Below are positions 36,516 to 48,405 of a stretch of DNA of 64,000 bases, piece after piece. The notes beneath the pieces are model-generated. The model did not search any database, was not told where the DNA came from, and saw only the letters and a list, made by a program, of their open reading frames with translations. A program made the position numbers and the translations under genes. Every line of letters begins with the position of its first letter. Within the stretch, counting starts at the first letter, position 1. The stretch comes from Trifolium pratense (taxonomy: Eukaryota; Streptophyta; Magnoliopsida; Fabales; Fabaceae), in assembly GCF_020283565.1 (NCBI RefSeq), contig NC_060061.1:18079362-18143361 (forward strand), in the 5' to 3' direction.

Positions 36516-37522
36516 AAAAGGACTAGTAAATTAACAAAGACATAGAACAAGCCCATAGCTTGCTACTTATGACTTTTTTGGTAATATGACACTTAGCTTA
36601 GCTCAATCATGCAATTTCATTATAATCGTCTAAATTGGTCAATTTTAATTAGACCCCTAAGACTTAGACACTAAAGAAGATTTCTCAAGATTCTGAGTTA
36701 AGATTTCTTTCCATTTTTAGCACTCTCTCCAAAACAGAAATGAATCAAAATGAATCATAAATTAGCCTCACCTCATTTTCAGGAACCAACAACACCTGAC
36801 AATATACCTCATTGCTCCCTTCCTCAGCCTGCACAACAGAAGGAAAAACATACACATTCCATCAACAAAACCAAACTATAGCAACCTTTCACAAGTTTCA
36901 CCCAAAAGAACAAAAAGAGAATGAGATAAAGCACATATAATAAAGGGTGGTCATTCACAAAATTTGTCAATAGAACAAACAAAAGTTACAAAACAACCTA
37001 TGCTGAATTTGACACTAAGACGGATAATTTCCCATCAATTTCCTCACCAATCAAACAAAACCCACATGTAAAAACCCACAAAGAAATCAAATTTCTGAAC
37101 AAAAAAGTAAAACAAAAAAGAATATTGAACTATGACCCAACCAGTAAGAGATAACAAACAATTTGAACGCTGAAAAGAAAGGAACAAGAAATACTCACAT
37201 GAAGCTTAACATCAACAACACGACAGAACAAATTAGAAGGTATATTATCAGATAAAGCTAACGGAAAATCATGAAGTTGTTCCAAGTGTCCTTGAGGAAA
37301 ATACACAACAACACTTCATTTCTTCGGCAAAGAGATCATAGGACCAGCACACGCATGCCATAGCTCCAAACAAACAGAAGAACCAGAACCAGTAGCACCA
37401 CTAGCTATACTTGTACTTGAAGATGATGAACCAAACGACAGTGTTTCATCATCCTCAGTAGTATTGATGATGAAACAGAAGAGAGAGTATTTGAAAAAGA
37501 GTGGTGGATTTGGATTCATCAT

Positions 37523-38613
37523 AAGTGCATTTTTAATTTTTCAGAGAGCGTGAAGAACTTTGGCATTGGCAAAAGAAACTGACCCAATAATCCAAAAAAG
37601 AAAAAGACCCTTTTTTTTTCTCTTCCATTACTCACTCACCTTTCAGTTTCACTCTCTGCCAATTTTTCCTTTTGTTTCTTTTTTGGGTTGTTTCTTTTTA
37701 CTTTATTTTTCCCTTTGAGTGAATGGGCTTTTGGGTAGGCATCAAAACCAGCTTTCATTTCATTGGGATTATTTTTAAGTTTTTCAGTCTAATAATAAAT
37801 AAAATTTGGTTTTTTGATGTGGGTATTAATTGTAATTATTGTTGGTGTTATTATTTATTTTAGTTTACCCTTTTGGTCGTCTGTTGACTGTAGTATGGTG
37901 AAGGTGTAAGCAGTGTTGCAGAGGCTGCAATGCTGAAGACTGTGTTGGGTGTGATGTGTGGTAGACAAAGAAAGAGAGAGAAAGAAAGAACAAACAAAAA
38001 CTGTAACACTGTAGTAAGAGTGAGTCACTTTTTGTTTGTGAAGGTTATTTTTGTTGGTTAAAATTTTAAAACTGTATGGTCTCCCTGTATTTTCGGGGGG
38101 ATGTGAGGGTGTCTATTATGTCCTCTTCTTTTCCACCAAATCTCACACCTATGGCAAAAATAGCTTTTGACTCGTAAGCTACCGATAGTTTATAGCTGAT
38201 GGTCGATAGTTTCTAACTGATAAGCTGATTAAAGTGTTTGGTAGAATTAGCGGTTCAATTGACTGATAAATATAAGATGACATAAAATGACATCTTTAAT
38301 TCAATAATTTTTTTTATCAAATTAATAATATTTAAGATACTTATAATTTAATATTTTAAGTTTATTTTATTTTTTGGGTACAATATTTTAAGTTTATTAA
38401 TTCAATGAATATATCTTTCAAATATTATTATTAAACTAATTTTTATATACTGAATTTTTTCTAAAAAAATTATTTCCGTTTCAGTTGATATACTTTATGA
38501 AAAAATAACAACAAAATATATTCACAATATAATATAATGGTTAATTATAGTAAGGTACGTTGTTACAAAAAAAATTATAGTAAGATATGTACTTATGAAT
38601 TGATTAAAAAAAA
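37523..38613. other. ARF-pseudogene upstream region
   Basis: Former promoter and leader of the ARF-like gene, with an AGAGAGAAAG purine run near 37972-37990. From about 38157 the sequence has repeated AGCT-type motifs (TAAGCTACCGATAG, GATAAGCTGATTAAA). With similar motifs at about 39000-39130 (AAGCTAAAAGCTAACTTTTT) these could be the ends of one ~1 kb DNA element, but I could not align clean terminal repeats. Confidence 0.35.
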
Positions 38614-38786
38614 GGTCATGCTAACCGGTGCCCCCGGGGAACTGGTTAAGGAAACCAAAAAAAAAAAATTTTGAATAGAAAAGAACACTTTTTAAATTTT
38701 TGAGGAGTTGAGTGCACAAACTCCAATACCAAATTACTATTTTTGCTTCTTTAACCAGTGCCCCGAGGCACTGTTTAGCATTTTCC
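38614..38786. mobile_element. MITE with GC-rich terminal inverted repeats
   Basis: Left end GGTCATGCTAACCGGTGCCC. The right end, read in reverse complement, is GGAAAATGCTAAACAGTGCC. About 173 bp, AT-rich centre with poly-A, no coding. Confidence 0.65.
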
Positions 38787-39374
38787 TAAAAAAATAATAT
38801 GTTTTAGCCTTCATATTTGAAAATAGATAATAAGGCAACGTTAAAACATACTATATACATGTGATTTTAAAAGAAGCAACATTAAAACATGTATTTACTT
38901 ATTTTATTTTAAATTCTAATGATAATAAATTATAAAGGGTAAACATGGATTTTAGTTATAATAATAAGGGTAAAAGAGGAAGAAAAAATGAAAAGTTAGA
39001 AGCTATAAGCTCAGAAGCTATTTGAAATAGCTTCTGGAAAAAAAAACTATAAGTCAGTAAAATAAGCTAAAAACTCTTTCTGATAAGCCATAAGATAAAA
39101 GCTAAAAGCTAACTTTTTGGCTTGCCAAACAGACCATTCTTCTTCAAATTAATAATGAGTGTTGTTTAATTGAATTATGTTTGGTGAGAAATTCTACTAT
39201 AGGCACAATCACAAATTATATGTATTAGGCACATTCACAAAGAATTAAAAATAAATAAAAATAAAATGGTTAAAGTGGAATTGATGTGACAATTTTATTT
39301 TATTTTCATTTTTTTTATTTGTGTGCACCAAAAGCTCGTGCCCAAATGGATGTGCCTAAGCAAGTGTATCTCTA

Positions 39375-39509
39375 CGTTTGAGTTCCACGCAGACAAAACA
39401 ACATGCAGTTTGTTGGGAGAGGTCAACCCCTTAAATGGATCTCAGTTACCTCGAGGGAATTAGTCTCTGCAATTACGCGTGGAGGATATCTTTGGTTTAC
39501 AAAAAAAAG
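39375..39509 (+). mobile_element. SINE-like fragment, plus orientation
   Basis: Shares TTGTTGGGAGAGGTCAACCC, TCAGTTACCTCGAGGG, TTAGTCTCTGCAA and TATCTTTGGTTTAC followed by a poly-A tail with the reverse-oriented copy at 58062-58210. The 5' end and B box are degenerate here. A 67-codon frame at 39479-39682 starts inside it and is not a gene. Confidence 0.65.
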
Positions 39510-40970
39510 CATGCGGTCATGCAGTTAAGAAAACTTTGAATGTCCAATTAAGATATCTAGATAACAAACAATCATGTAGTTTGATTAAATCTTCTTTATA
39601 TTCGGGCTATTTGATCTTAACCGGATGTCCAGATTTTCCTGATGCATTTTATATTACCTGCAATTTGAATCTGTATTACTAGTAGATATAAAGTTTTTAT
39701 TGTATGCAATGAATTAGTGATGACTAATATTTATGGAAGAATATATTGTATATGGTTCTTCAGTTTAACCCAACAAAAATTATAGATCAAATTCTTTATT
39801 AGACTTAATTAGTAAAATGGTCTCTTAAAGACATTTTTGGTTTTACATTGGTCCTTAAAGAAAAAAATGTCTGAATAGGTCTCATGCAGTTAAGAAAAAT
39901 TATGTTATTATTTGTCTCCATATTTAAAACAGTTTAATTTTTATGTGATTTAGGATTGTATAAATACAACAAATGTTGCCCCATGAATCAAGGACCGTCG
40001 AGATGCTAAAAAAGAACCAAATAAATATAAAATTTTAGACCTAATGGGTTGTATTAAGGGGCTGAATACAACTAATACAAATAAGTACAATATTTTTATT
40101 TACAACATGAACAATAGATGAGACACTGATAAATGGGTTTGATTTAAATAAGTATATGTGTTATAGTGGATTAGGCTTGCTAGGCAAATTATATGATGAG
40201 TTAGTGTTAGCCTGTGCGCTGATCATGACCTGAGATTCGGTCGTGACAAGTACTCTTGTGTTATTTGAATTTTTCGAATAATTTCTCAGCTTGTGGAGGA
40301 ATACATGAAAGCACTGATATGTATATCCCTGCATTTTCACTTCACTAGATCCGATTCAATAACTACCCTTCTATTTATTCATCTGTTGCATTCATTCATT
40401 TTATTTGTTTGTGTTCTTTTAATTTTTGCTTATCATGATCCACAATCTCCACCACCAGGGAACAACTTGATGATGATGCAACTTCAACTACTGTGATTTC
40501 CTTGATTAATCAACTTTCATATATTGATGCCAGCTTGTGACCGATTTTTCTTTAGATTAGAAAACATATTTATTGAGGTATCTGTTCTATTATCACCTAC
40601 TTTTTGATTTTTTAGAAAAATAATGTACTTCATATATATTGTATGCTAGTATAGAATAACCTTGAAGAAATGTAAGTTGAATTGAGGGAGAATCACTCTA
40701 TAAGCTTTTTTATTTTATAATAATCTTAAACAATTTTGTTTTCAGTACATTAAACTTTCTGTTTCTCAAAAACAAACATGACCTTATTTTTCTTTCCTAA
40801 GGAAGAGGGAAATAACTACATTCCGGCATGGAACAATGATCTCTTTGCAAATAACAAGTTTTGGAAATTAATTTCTTACAGAAAATGATTAACACTATTA
40901 ATCTGATTCTCCAAATAGACACTTATTGAATTCATAGTTAAAACTTGATTGCAGCAACTTCAAATTAAAA
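39510..40970. other. Intergenic, no gene
   Basis: AT-rich spacer with no supported gene. The last ~170 bp (from about 40800) align with the 3' flanks of O-methyltransferase copies B and C and represent the 3' UTR of copy A. Confidence 0.45.
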
Positions 40971-42421
40971 TTAAGGATAAACTTCAATTAGAGACTTGAA
41001 GCCACTTATAGGGATAATCTTGTAGCTACTGAAACCTGCATCATGTATGAGTTTGTCCCATTCTGTCTTTGTTCTTTCTTTACCATGAAACATTGTAAGC
41101 ATCACCAAATCATATTCCAATTGCAACTCAGTTAATCCATGATCATCACTTGTTTCATCAATCGATATGTCGATAATAATCACTTTTCCGTCTTTTCCTT
41201 TGTGTGAAATAGCTTCTTTGCTGTTCTTCAATATTTTTAAGGATAGTTCATCATTCCAATCATGCAAAACCCACTGTAATGAAAACAATATAGAATTAAT
41301 TTAGTTTTTTTGTTGATACAAAATTTTCACCTTAGTTTGTTACTAGTTACTATCTATTTAGCTTTATTCCTCAGCTACGAAATATTGTCACTGACACGAT
41401 ACAACACTGATACCAACATGTAGATACTAATAATAATTTTTGAAAATATCGGTGATTGAATGTATGCAATCACGCGTGTCACTGTTATATTCATGTCAGA
41501 CATTAGAATGTCGGACACATGACACATGCTACTGATAGACGCGATTGAATGTAATCAGATATGTCAATATTATGTCCGTGTCATGGTCAAAACCATGAAC
41601 AAAATAAAATGAATTCAATTAGTAAGAATTGATTATTATAGACATACCTTGAGTAAAACAGCATCTGCAGGAGGGATAGATTTGAACATATCACCACCAA
41701 CAAAGTTCAAATTTTCATTTCCGGTTAAGTTACCAACAACCTGTGGTTGATCAAAAACAGTGCATTTGATGTTAGGAAAAGCTTCATGGATGAGTTTTGT
41801 GACTGTACCAGTTCCACCGGCAACATCAACAAGAGACTCCAAACCCTCAAACACATGTTTGTTCTCTTTAAGAGCAAGCTTGAACATTCTCGAATCAGCA
41901 GTCATAGCATCTTGAAACATACTCAATCTATCAGAATCTTTGTTAAGAAAATCCCAATAGTTCTCCCCTTTTGCACACTCAAACAAAGTTTGTTCCTTAT
42001 CCTCATTGAACCATTTCTCTGTAGAGCTCCACATGTCTATAGAATTTGGATGAAGTGCTCCTGTAACAAGTGCTGATAAACATGTTGATTTCCCACTTAT
42101 GAGAAGCTTTGAAGATGGTGTGAGAGCATAAGCTATTTCTTCTTCTTCTTCTTCCCCTTTGCTTTTAACGAAGAAACCGTTGTGTGTTAACAGGCTCAAA
42201 AATCGATATAGGATGTTAACTTTAGAAGGGTGGAGTTTCAAAGATGAAGCTAATTCAGTAAGAGTCATTGGTTTTCCATGGTTATGGATTGCATCAGCTA
42301 TGCCAAGTTCCGCAGCAGATTTGAGCGCCATGGCACTTACAAAGTTGTATACATGTTTATACAAATGGATTTGAGCATGATACAGTTCAGTTTCTTCAGA
42401 ACCATTTGCACTAAAATCCAT
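40971..42421 (-). CDS. Isoflavonoid O-methyltransferase, HI4'OMT-like, copy A
   Basis: SAM-dependent class II plant O-methyltransferase closest to legume 2,7,4'-trihydroxyisoflavanone 4'-O-methyltransferase, which leads to formononetin and related phytoalexins; cytosolic. Exon 1 is 42421-41648, exon 2 is 41273-40971, in phase with GT-AG, giving 358 aa, the family size. An N-terminal dimerisation/winged-helix part comes first. The SAM loop DVAGGTG is at 199-205 and GGDMF at 242-246. The catalytic His is H262 in WVLHDWND, at the start of exon 2, and the C-terminus SGFKSLIEVYP is typical. An extra Glu run (EEEEEE) lies near residue 90. Exact substrate (4'-hydroxyisoflavanone versus pterocarpan 3-OH, as in pea HMM) cannot be fixed from sequence. 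This is the most diverged of the three copies. Confidence 0.92.
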
Positions 42422-42502
42422 TTGTATTCTCTTGTTTATGTACTTTGTTGATGTATTATTATGTTTTGGTGGAAATGGATATGTAAAAATAAACTAGTAT
42501 GA

Positions 42503-42531
42503 ACCTTTTTTATATGTTTCAAATGTTGAAC
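42503..42531 (-). promoter_or_regulatory. Conserved core promoter, O-methyltransferase copy A
   Basis: On the minus strand TTCAACATTTGAAACATATA followed by AAAAAAGGT holds a TATA box about 90 bp before the ATG. The same block lies before copies B and C. Confidence 0.65.
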
Positions 42532-43374
42532 AAAATATAATGGTCTAACATGAAACAGTGAAAAAATACTGCATTGTCTTGTGTCTTGTTTGGCTGCGAT
42601 CTTGAATTCATGCTGAGGCGGCCATGTATTAGGATGAGATAGAGTTGTAATGAATTAATTTTGTATTCTTTTTTGAACGGAGTAGGTGGACTTTGGTAGG
42701 CCATGACTCAAGAAGCCTCACTTTTGTTCATATTTGCCCATAATTGGCTTTCTAGTTGCTTCAATTTTGTTTTTTTGTTTTAAATCATGTATTGTCTCAA
42801 TGTAAGGGGGTGTAGGTGGGTCGGGTTGGGTCGATTTTAGCCAAATTGCTACCCGATCTGATTAAAGATGAGTGGATCAGGAAAAATGCAAGTTAGTTTG
42901 GGATGAATCATCAGATTAAACTGATTATCTGTAACCATGAATACCCTTAAATATAAGTATTTCTCCGTCCCAAAATATAATAAAAAATTGGTCAACAAAA
43001 GCGGATGCATTTAGTCTGAATTTTGAACAAAATACATCAAATTATTTTTTGTAAGGAATCCATATCATGCAATCACATGTTTTTTACCGTCTAAGATCAA
43101 ATAGTTTAAAATTAAAATATGTCTTTATCATAGACCGTTTAATCGAAATCAGACGATCTAAAACACGTTACTACATGACTGCATGCACTCATGTACTTCA
43201 CATGATCTGGGTCCTTCTCGTGAGGTATACGTTATCATGAGGTATGTAACTTGTCACTGCAATTCTTCATCTTTCTAGTCGATTATTATTATAGTTATAG
43301 TTAAAATATATTATTCTTTGTGAAACTTGACTAAAATTTCTAGTCGCCACTTTTTAAAAGAAATCGAGAGTATA

Positions 43375-43610
43375 TGTTAAGAAGTCTCACATTGATTTTG
43401 TAAGGATGAGTTATTTTCGAAACTCAATTTTAAGATGGCATCAGAGCTCTCCACGATCCGTTGGGCCACATGTTATCAGGTTTTTGTTATCGGAACACCC
43501 ACCATTTATATCCACGCACCTAGCCCAATAGTGTTGGGCGTGAAAGGGTGCCGATTTTGTAAGGATGTGTTAGATCCGAAACTTAATTTTAAGAGTATCA
43601 TTCCTAATTA
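43375..43610 (+). mobile_element. TRIM-like miniature LTR retrotransposon
   Basis: Short direct terminal repeats: GATTTTGTAAGGATGAGTTA near 43396 and GATTTTGTAAGGATGTGTTA near 43552, each followed by GAAACT(C/T)AATTTTAAGA. Just after the first repeat comes TGGCATCAGAGCTC, one change from the tRNA-iMet primer site. A purine stretch GGGCGTGAAAGGG precedes the second repeat. LTR-PBS-short interior-PPT-LTR without coding is the TRIM plan. Confidence 0.65.
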
Positions 43611-44338
43611 GGTCCCGCTAATTTAATAATTGTTTGGTTTTGGTTCAATTAGAAATTTAATCACAACCAAACAAATATTGACAAAATACATCAGTTATTA
43701 ATGAATTTAAAAAGTGAGTTGTTTCTTATAAAAAAAATTGGAGAGAATATAGATTTAAACAAATTTTAATTGTGGTTATTCGGTGTAACATTTATCTCAT
43801 TCATAGTCGATGTCCGACTTAACCACTCACAATTAAAACCCAATAATTTAATAAGCGTGAAAAAATTAATAGTGGTAATAAGTCATGTGAACGTTGGATG
43901 GATTCCTCCTAAAAAGAAAAGTAAAAAATGTGTGTGAAAGTGTGTTCTGTGCATGAGTCCATGTCCATTTGTTTGGAGAAAGGATATAAAAATCCCTATG
44001 ATTAGTACATTGCGTGAAAAGATAAAGGGTGCCCGAACAGTAAAGATAAATAGTGAGAGAAGGGTAATGTGTTATGCAAACTTCTCTATTTCGGCTGAAT
44101 AATTAGTATTTTTTCTGGTAGTAACTGAGTTAATTAGTTAGATAATTTTAGTGATTAATTTTGTCTTTTTATTTATGGCTCATTTTGTAATGCCAATTTG
44201 ATTTTGAGGTTTTGCTTATTATTAATTTTACTATTATTTTTATACTTCGTTAATTCCTAGAGATAATAGAAAGACGTTGATTCTTCTCAAGATTATTAGT
44301 CCAAAATTCACATCTCCCATGGTGTATAATTGGATTAT

Positions 44339-44501
44339 CCTATGAAGCAAGGACACAACACCGGACACGACATGGACACTGATACGTCGACATTGATAAT
44401 TTGAAAAAATGACATAATTCAATGTAATCGTGAGCGTCGGTGTCGTGTCGGTGTCCGACACCGGGATACGCCTAATCCGAGGAGTGTCCGTGCTTCATAG
44501 G
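44339..44501. mobile_element. MITE with GGACAC-rich terminal inverted repeats
   Basis: 163 bp. Left end CCTATGAAGCAAGGACAC; the right end is its reverse complement with one mismatch. The flanking 6 bp GATTAT is duplicated (44333-44338, 44502-44507). The interior has GTGTCGGTGTCCGACACCG. Related sequence (CACTGACACGATACAACACTG) lies in the intron of copy A near 41390, suggesting another family member. Confidence 0.8.
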
Positions 44502-44529
44502 GATTATCAGATGTTCATATGGAAGGGTA

Positions 44530-46620
44530 TTCCTTTTCACTTGGTTTAAGAGTTTAGGTACCCTCCTCCGTGCTATTGAAGAAAGGTTAGACTTGGCTTT
44601 AGCTAATGAAGCTTGGTTTCAAATGTTTCCTAATGCTAAGGTGGAGAAACTAGTTGCGCGGCCTGCTTCAAATCACTGCCTTATTCTTCTTGATTGTGAT
44701 CCTGTTGTGAGATTTGGTACGTCTTATCGCAAGTTTAAGTTCGAAAATGCTTGGTGTCTTGAGTTTGAGTTTGATGATATTGTACACCGGTGCTGGAATA
44801 ATTATTCGTATGTTTATTTTGCTGAGAATTGAAGCTTGTGCGGATGATCTATCTCAATGGAGTAGAACTCATTGTCATAACCTTAGAAAAAAGATCGAAA
44901 AATGCATGAAAAAATAATTATAAGTTCATGATCAAGTTGGCGAGAGTAATGCTAACTATGTTAGTGCTTTGCAAAAGCAGATGACGTACTTATTGGTTCA
45001 AGATGATATGTTCTGGCGTCAACGTGCTAAGACACATTGGTATGGGGAAGGGGATCTCAACACTCGATTTTTTTCATGCATCAACACGTCTAGGAAGAAG
45101 GTAAATCGTATTTAGTATTTGGAAGATGTGAGTGGTAGAAGAGTTATTGACAGCCCTGGTATGAGTGACTTGACAAAAGATTATTTTAATGATTTGTTTC
45201 AAAAGAGAATAGTTTTCGTTACCCTGTAATTATCGATTTCTACTACTATTCTTGATTCTGATAATGAGTATCTCACAACCCCTTTTAATCTGGAAGAGTT
45301 CAAAGATGCTTTGTTCTCTATGAAACCAAAAAAGTGTCTCGGACCTGATGGAAATTATGTAGTCATGATATCTTTCAGGAGTGTTGTTCTTGGCTCAATA
45401 CAGGTCAATTCCATGCTACCCTCAATATGACGAATATTGCCCTCATTCCTAAAGGTGAAGAACAAAAGACTATGAAGGATTGGAGACTGATTTCCCTTTG
45501 CAATGTTATTTATAAATTAGCCTCCAAAGTGCTTGCTAATAGGCTGAAGAGATTTCTTGATAAATGCATTTCTGATAACAAATTTTGACTGTCCCCGGGA
45601 GATCCATTCTTGATAATGCGGTGATGGCTAATGAAATAGTTCACTTCATCAGATGGTCATAAGTCAAGCTTTGTGTGAAGAAGTATATCAAATGCTAAAT
45701 TTCTTGTTCGTGCCGGTTCTCACAGGTGCATTGGATCAGGGGCTAGTATTCCTATTTTAGAGGAACCTTGGCTTAATGATGGAGCATGCATTTTTATAGC
45801 TAATCATAATTTAGTATACCTTCAAAATGTTACAGTAGAACACTTCATTGATCATTCAACAAAAGAATGGAATCGTGACATGCATGGTTAGTGCTTTAAG
45901 TGTTGATGAGCTAATTGATATTTCTCATCTCAAGCGGCCTGCTGGTTATTGGTCTGGTATATATATGGTAGCTGAAAGTTCCTCCAAAGGTTAAGAATCT
46001 AGTGTGGCGGATATGTCGTGGTTTCTTTCCAACTTGTGCTCACCTACGAGACAAAGGAGTTCAATGTCCACCGAATTGTGTTGTGTGCAACGATAACTAG
46101 GAAGATACTGTACACATCTTATTTGCTCGTCCTTTGTCTGTGCAAGTTTGGCGTGCTGCTAGTTTGTGGAATCAAATTGAGGGAGCTGGGAACAACACAA
46201 GTAGCGCACAAGACACCATTTTCTGCTACTGCAGCAGTTAAATGCACATGAATCAGGTATGGCTGTTATTAATATTATGTGAAGTTTTTGGAAGCATAGA
46301 AACCTCAAGCTATGGCAAACTGTAACAAACGTGTGCACAAATTGTGGATCGAGCATTGCAACTGATTGAGGGTTGGGTTCAGGCCAACAATAGCATTCCG
46401 TGACAGCAAATATCTGCATCTGTGATAGCAGGCCGAGGTGATAATGCAGGTCTAAGTAGCAGTGTGTCTAGTCCTTTGGTAATTAAATGGGAAAAGCCAG
46501 CGAGAGGTAGCTCATGCTCTAGTAAGTGTAGCCCTTCTCTAGCTAACTCTAATATTTTTATTGGTGTACTGACATATATACGTTATTTGATTATGAGTAT
46601 TTTTGGCTTGACTTTTGGCT
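44530..46620 (+). mobile_element. Degenerate LINE (non-LTR retrotransposon), copy 1
   Basis: Plus-strand fragments in LINE ORF2 order: end of the endonuclease (about 44590-44830, LANEAWFQMFPNA and FKFENAWC); linker and RT N-terminus (about 44990-45590, with PDGN, ALIPKGE, DWRLISLCNVIYKL and ANRLKRF); then, after an internal deletion near 45650, the zinc-finger RVT region (45660-46200; CIGSGASIPILEEPWL, GVQCPPNCVVCND). Stops and frameshifts throughout. Its 3' side abuts the 3' flank of O-methyltransferase copy B. Confidence 0.8.
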
Positions 46621-46874
46621 AAGTCTCAGTGGTTTTTACAAGTTTTACTCATTTATTGTTATTAGGTAATTTTATTGTTCAGTTTCCGAATGCATTTTGA
46701 TATACCAAACACTACATTTTGGGTAGGGGACAATGATTTCCATGTATGCGAAGAACAAGTTTGGGAAATTAATTTTTAAGACGAAACAATAAACATTACT
46801 AATCTGAGTACTCTCCAAACAGAGACTTATTGAATTTGTAGTTAAAACTAAATTGTAGCAACATAAAATTAAAA

Positions 46875-48330
46875 TTAAGGATAAACTTCAATGAGAGACT
46901 TGAAACCAGATATAGGAGATATCTTGTAGCTGCTGAAACCTGCATCACGTATGAGTTTATCCCATTCTTTCTTTGTTCTTTCTTTACCAAGAAACATTGT
47001 AAGCATCACCAAGTCATAGTCCAATTGCAACTCAGTTAATCCATGATCATCACTTGTTTCATCAATTGATATGTCAATGATAATCACTTTTCCATCTTTC
47101 CCTTTGTGTGAAATAGCTTCTTTGCTGTTCTTCAATATCTTTAAGGATTGTTCATCATTCCAATCATGAAGAACCCACTGTAATACAAACAATTTATATT
47201 TAAGTTAGCTATTTGGTTGAAACAAAATATACAACCATGTTTAAATGACCTCAAAGGGTGAGTGTCGAAACACATGACTCTAATACCATGCTGAATGAAC
47301 TTGGATCTCATCCTAAAAGCTAGCTTAAAGGTTGAGGGTGCTCAAACATATTTATAGACTCAACAGCCCAAAAACCTGAACAATGTGGGACTACAAACTA
47401 CTTCAACGACACAGACACAACATGTTACTGATAGACGTGATTGCATGTAATCAGATATGTCAGTATTATGTCCATGTTAACACACACAACCATGAACAAA
47501 ATAAAATGAAATCAATTAGTAAAAATTGATTATTATAGACATACACATACCTTGAGTAAAACAGCATCTGCAGGAGGGATGCTTTTGAACATATCACCAC
47601 CAACAAAGTTCAAATTTTCATTTCCAGTTAAGTTAGCAACAACCTGTGGTTGATCAAAAACAGTGCATTTGATGTTAGGAAAAGCTTCATGAATGAGTTT
47701 TGTGACACCACCAGTTCCGCCAGCCACATCAACAAGAGACTCCAAACCCTCAAACACACGCTTGTTCTCTTGAAGATCAAGCTTAAACATTCTAGAATCA
47801 GAAGCCATAGCATCTTGAAACATACTCAAAGCATCAGAATCTTTGTTAAGAAAATCCCAAAAGCTCTTCCCTTTTGCACACTCAAACAGAGGTTGTTCCT
47901 TATCCTCATTGAACCATTTCTCTGAAGAGCCCCACATGTCTATAGAACTTTGATGAAGTGCTCCTTTAATATATGCTGATAAACATGTTGATTTTCCACT
48001 TATGAGAAGCTTTGAAGATGGTGTAAGAGAATATGCTATTTCTTCTTCCCCTTCTTTGCTTTTCACTGTTGTTTTTGCAAAGAAACCATTGTGTGTTAGC
48101 AACCGCAAAAATCGATATAGGATGTTAACTTTTGAAGGGTGAAGTCTCAAAGATGAGGCTAATTCAGGAAGAGTTATTGGTTTTCCATGGTTATGGATTG
48201 CATCAGCTATGCCAAGTTCCATAGCAGATTTGAGTGCCATGGAACTTACAAAGTTGTATACATGTTTGTACAAATGGATTTGAGCATGATACAGATCACT
48301 TTCTTCAGAACCGTTTGTACTCAAAGCCAT
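46875..48330 (-). CDS. Isoflavonoid O-methyltransferase, HI4'OMT-like, copy B
   Basis: Same family and reaction class as copy A. Exon 1 48330-47551 and exon 2 47177-46875 join in phase to 360 aa. The DVAGGTG SAM loop, GGDMF and WVLHDWNDE with the catalytic His are intact; the C-terminus is SGFKSLIEVYP. The start MALSTNGSEESDL matches copy C and has no competing in-frame upstream ATG. Differences from C are scattered in exon 1, while exon 2 is nearly identical. The 373 bp intron carries a relic of a TRIM-like element also present in copy C. The 3' flank carries a LINE remnant. Confidence 0.92.
47285..47400 (-). mobile_element. TRIM-like LTR relic in the intron of copy B
   Basis: Read on the minus strand it matches the LTR in the intron of copy C (AGTC..CACATTGTTCAGG, GAGTCTATAAAT, GCTAGCTTTTAGGATGAGAT). 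It ends at a primer-site relic ATGGTATTAGAGT, one change from the C copy. The rest of the element is missing here. Confidence 0.65.
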
Positions 48331-48405
48331 TTCTATTGAGGGTTAACTTTGTTGATGTATTGTGTTTTTGAGTGAAATGGATATGAAGAAATTAACTAAG
48401 TGTGC

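Larger units (their letters stand above)
33009..37522 (-). pseudogene. AUXIN RESPONSE FACTOR 3/ETTIN-like pseudogene
   Basis: Ten exon-like blocks follow the ARF3 gene plan: about 37522-37199, 36828-36772, 36264-36092, 35910-35826, 35726-35636, 35551-35388, 35251-35132, 35056-34985, 34153-33995 and 33898-33009. They carry CLELWHACAG, VYFPQGHLEQ, the B3 DNA-binding domain ([27 protein letters not shown]), the ARF middle domain and two KVLQGQE segments. There is no PB1 domain; the tail ends RDMVIDRVF, as in ETTIN. Lesions: TGA for a conserved Gly after SLPKK (37316-37318); one-base losses near 36141-36150, 35519-35530 and 35020-35030; a frame change near 34060-34085; an extra T at about 33689-33692; a one-base loss near 33220-33230. 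Splice sites remain good. Neighbouring genes show no such lesions, so a general sequencing problem is unlikely but not excluded. Confidence 0.85.

Noticed and set aside
38157..39130. Possible ~1 kb DNA transposon with AGCT-rich ends
   Set aside because: Ends share motifs but I could not align clean terminal inverted repeats or a target duplication.
42960..43270. Stowaway-like start (TTCTCCGTCCCAAAATATAA)
   Set aside because: Only one end is recognisable; no matching opposite terminus found.
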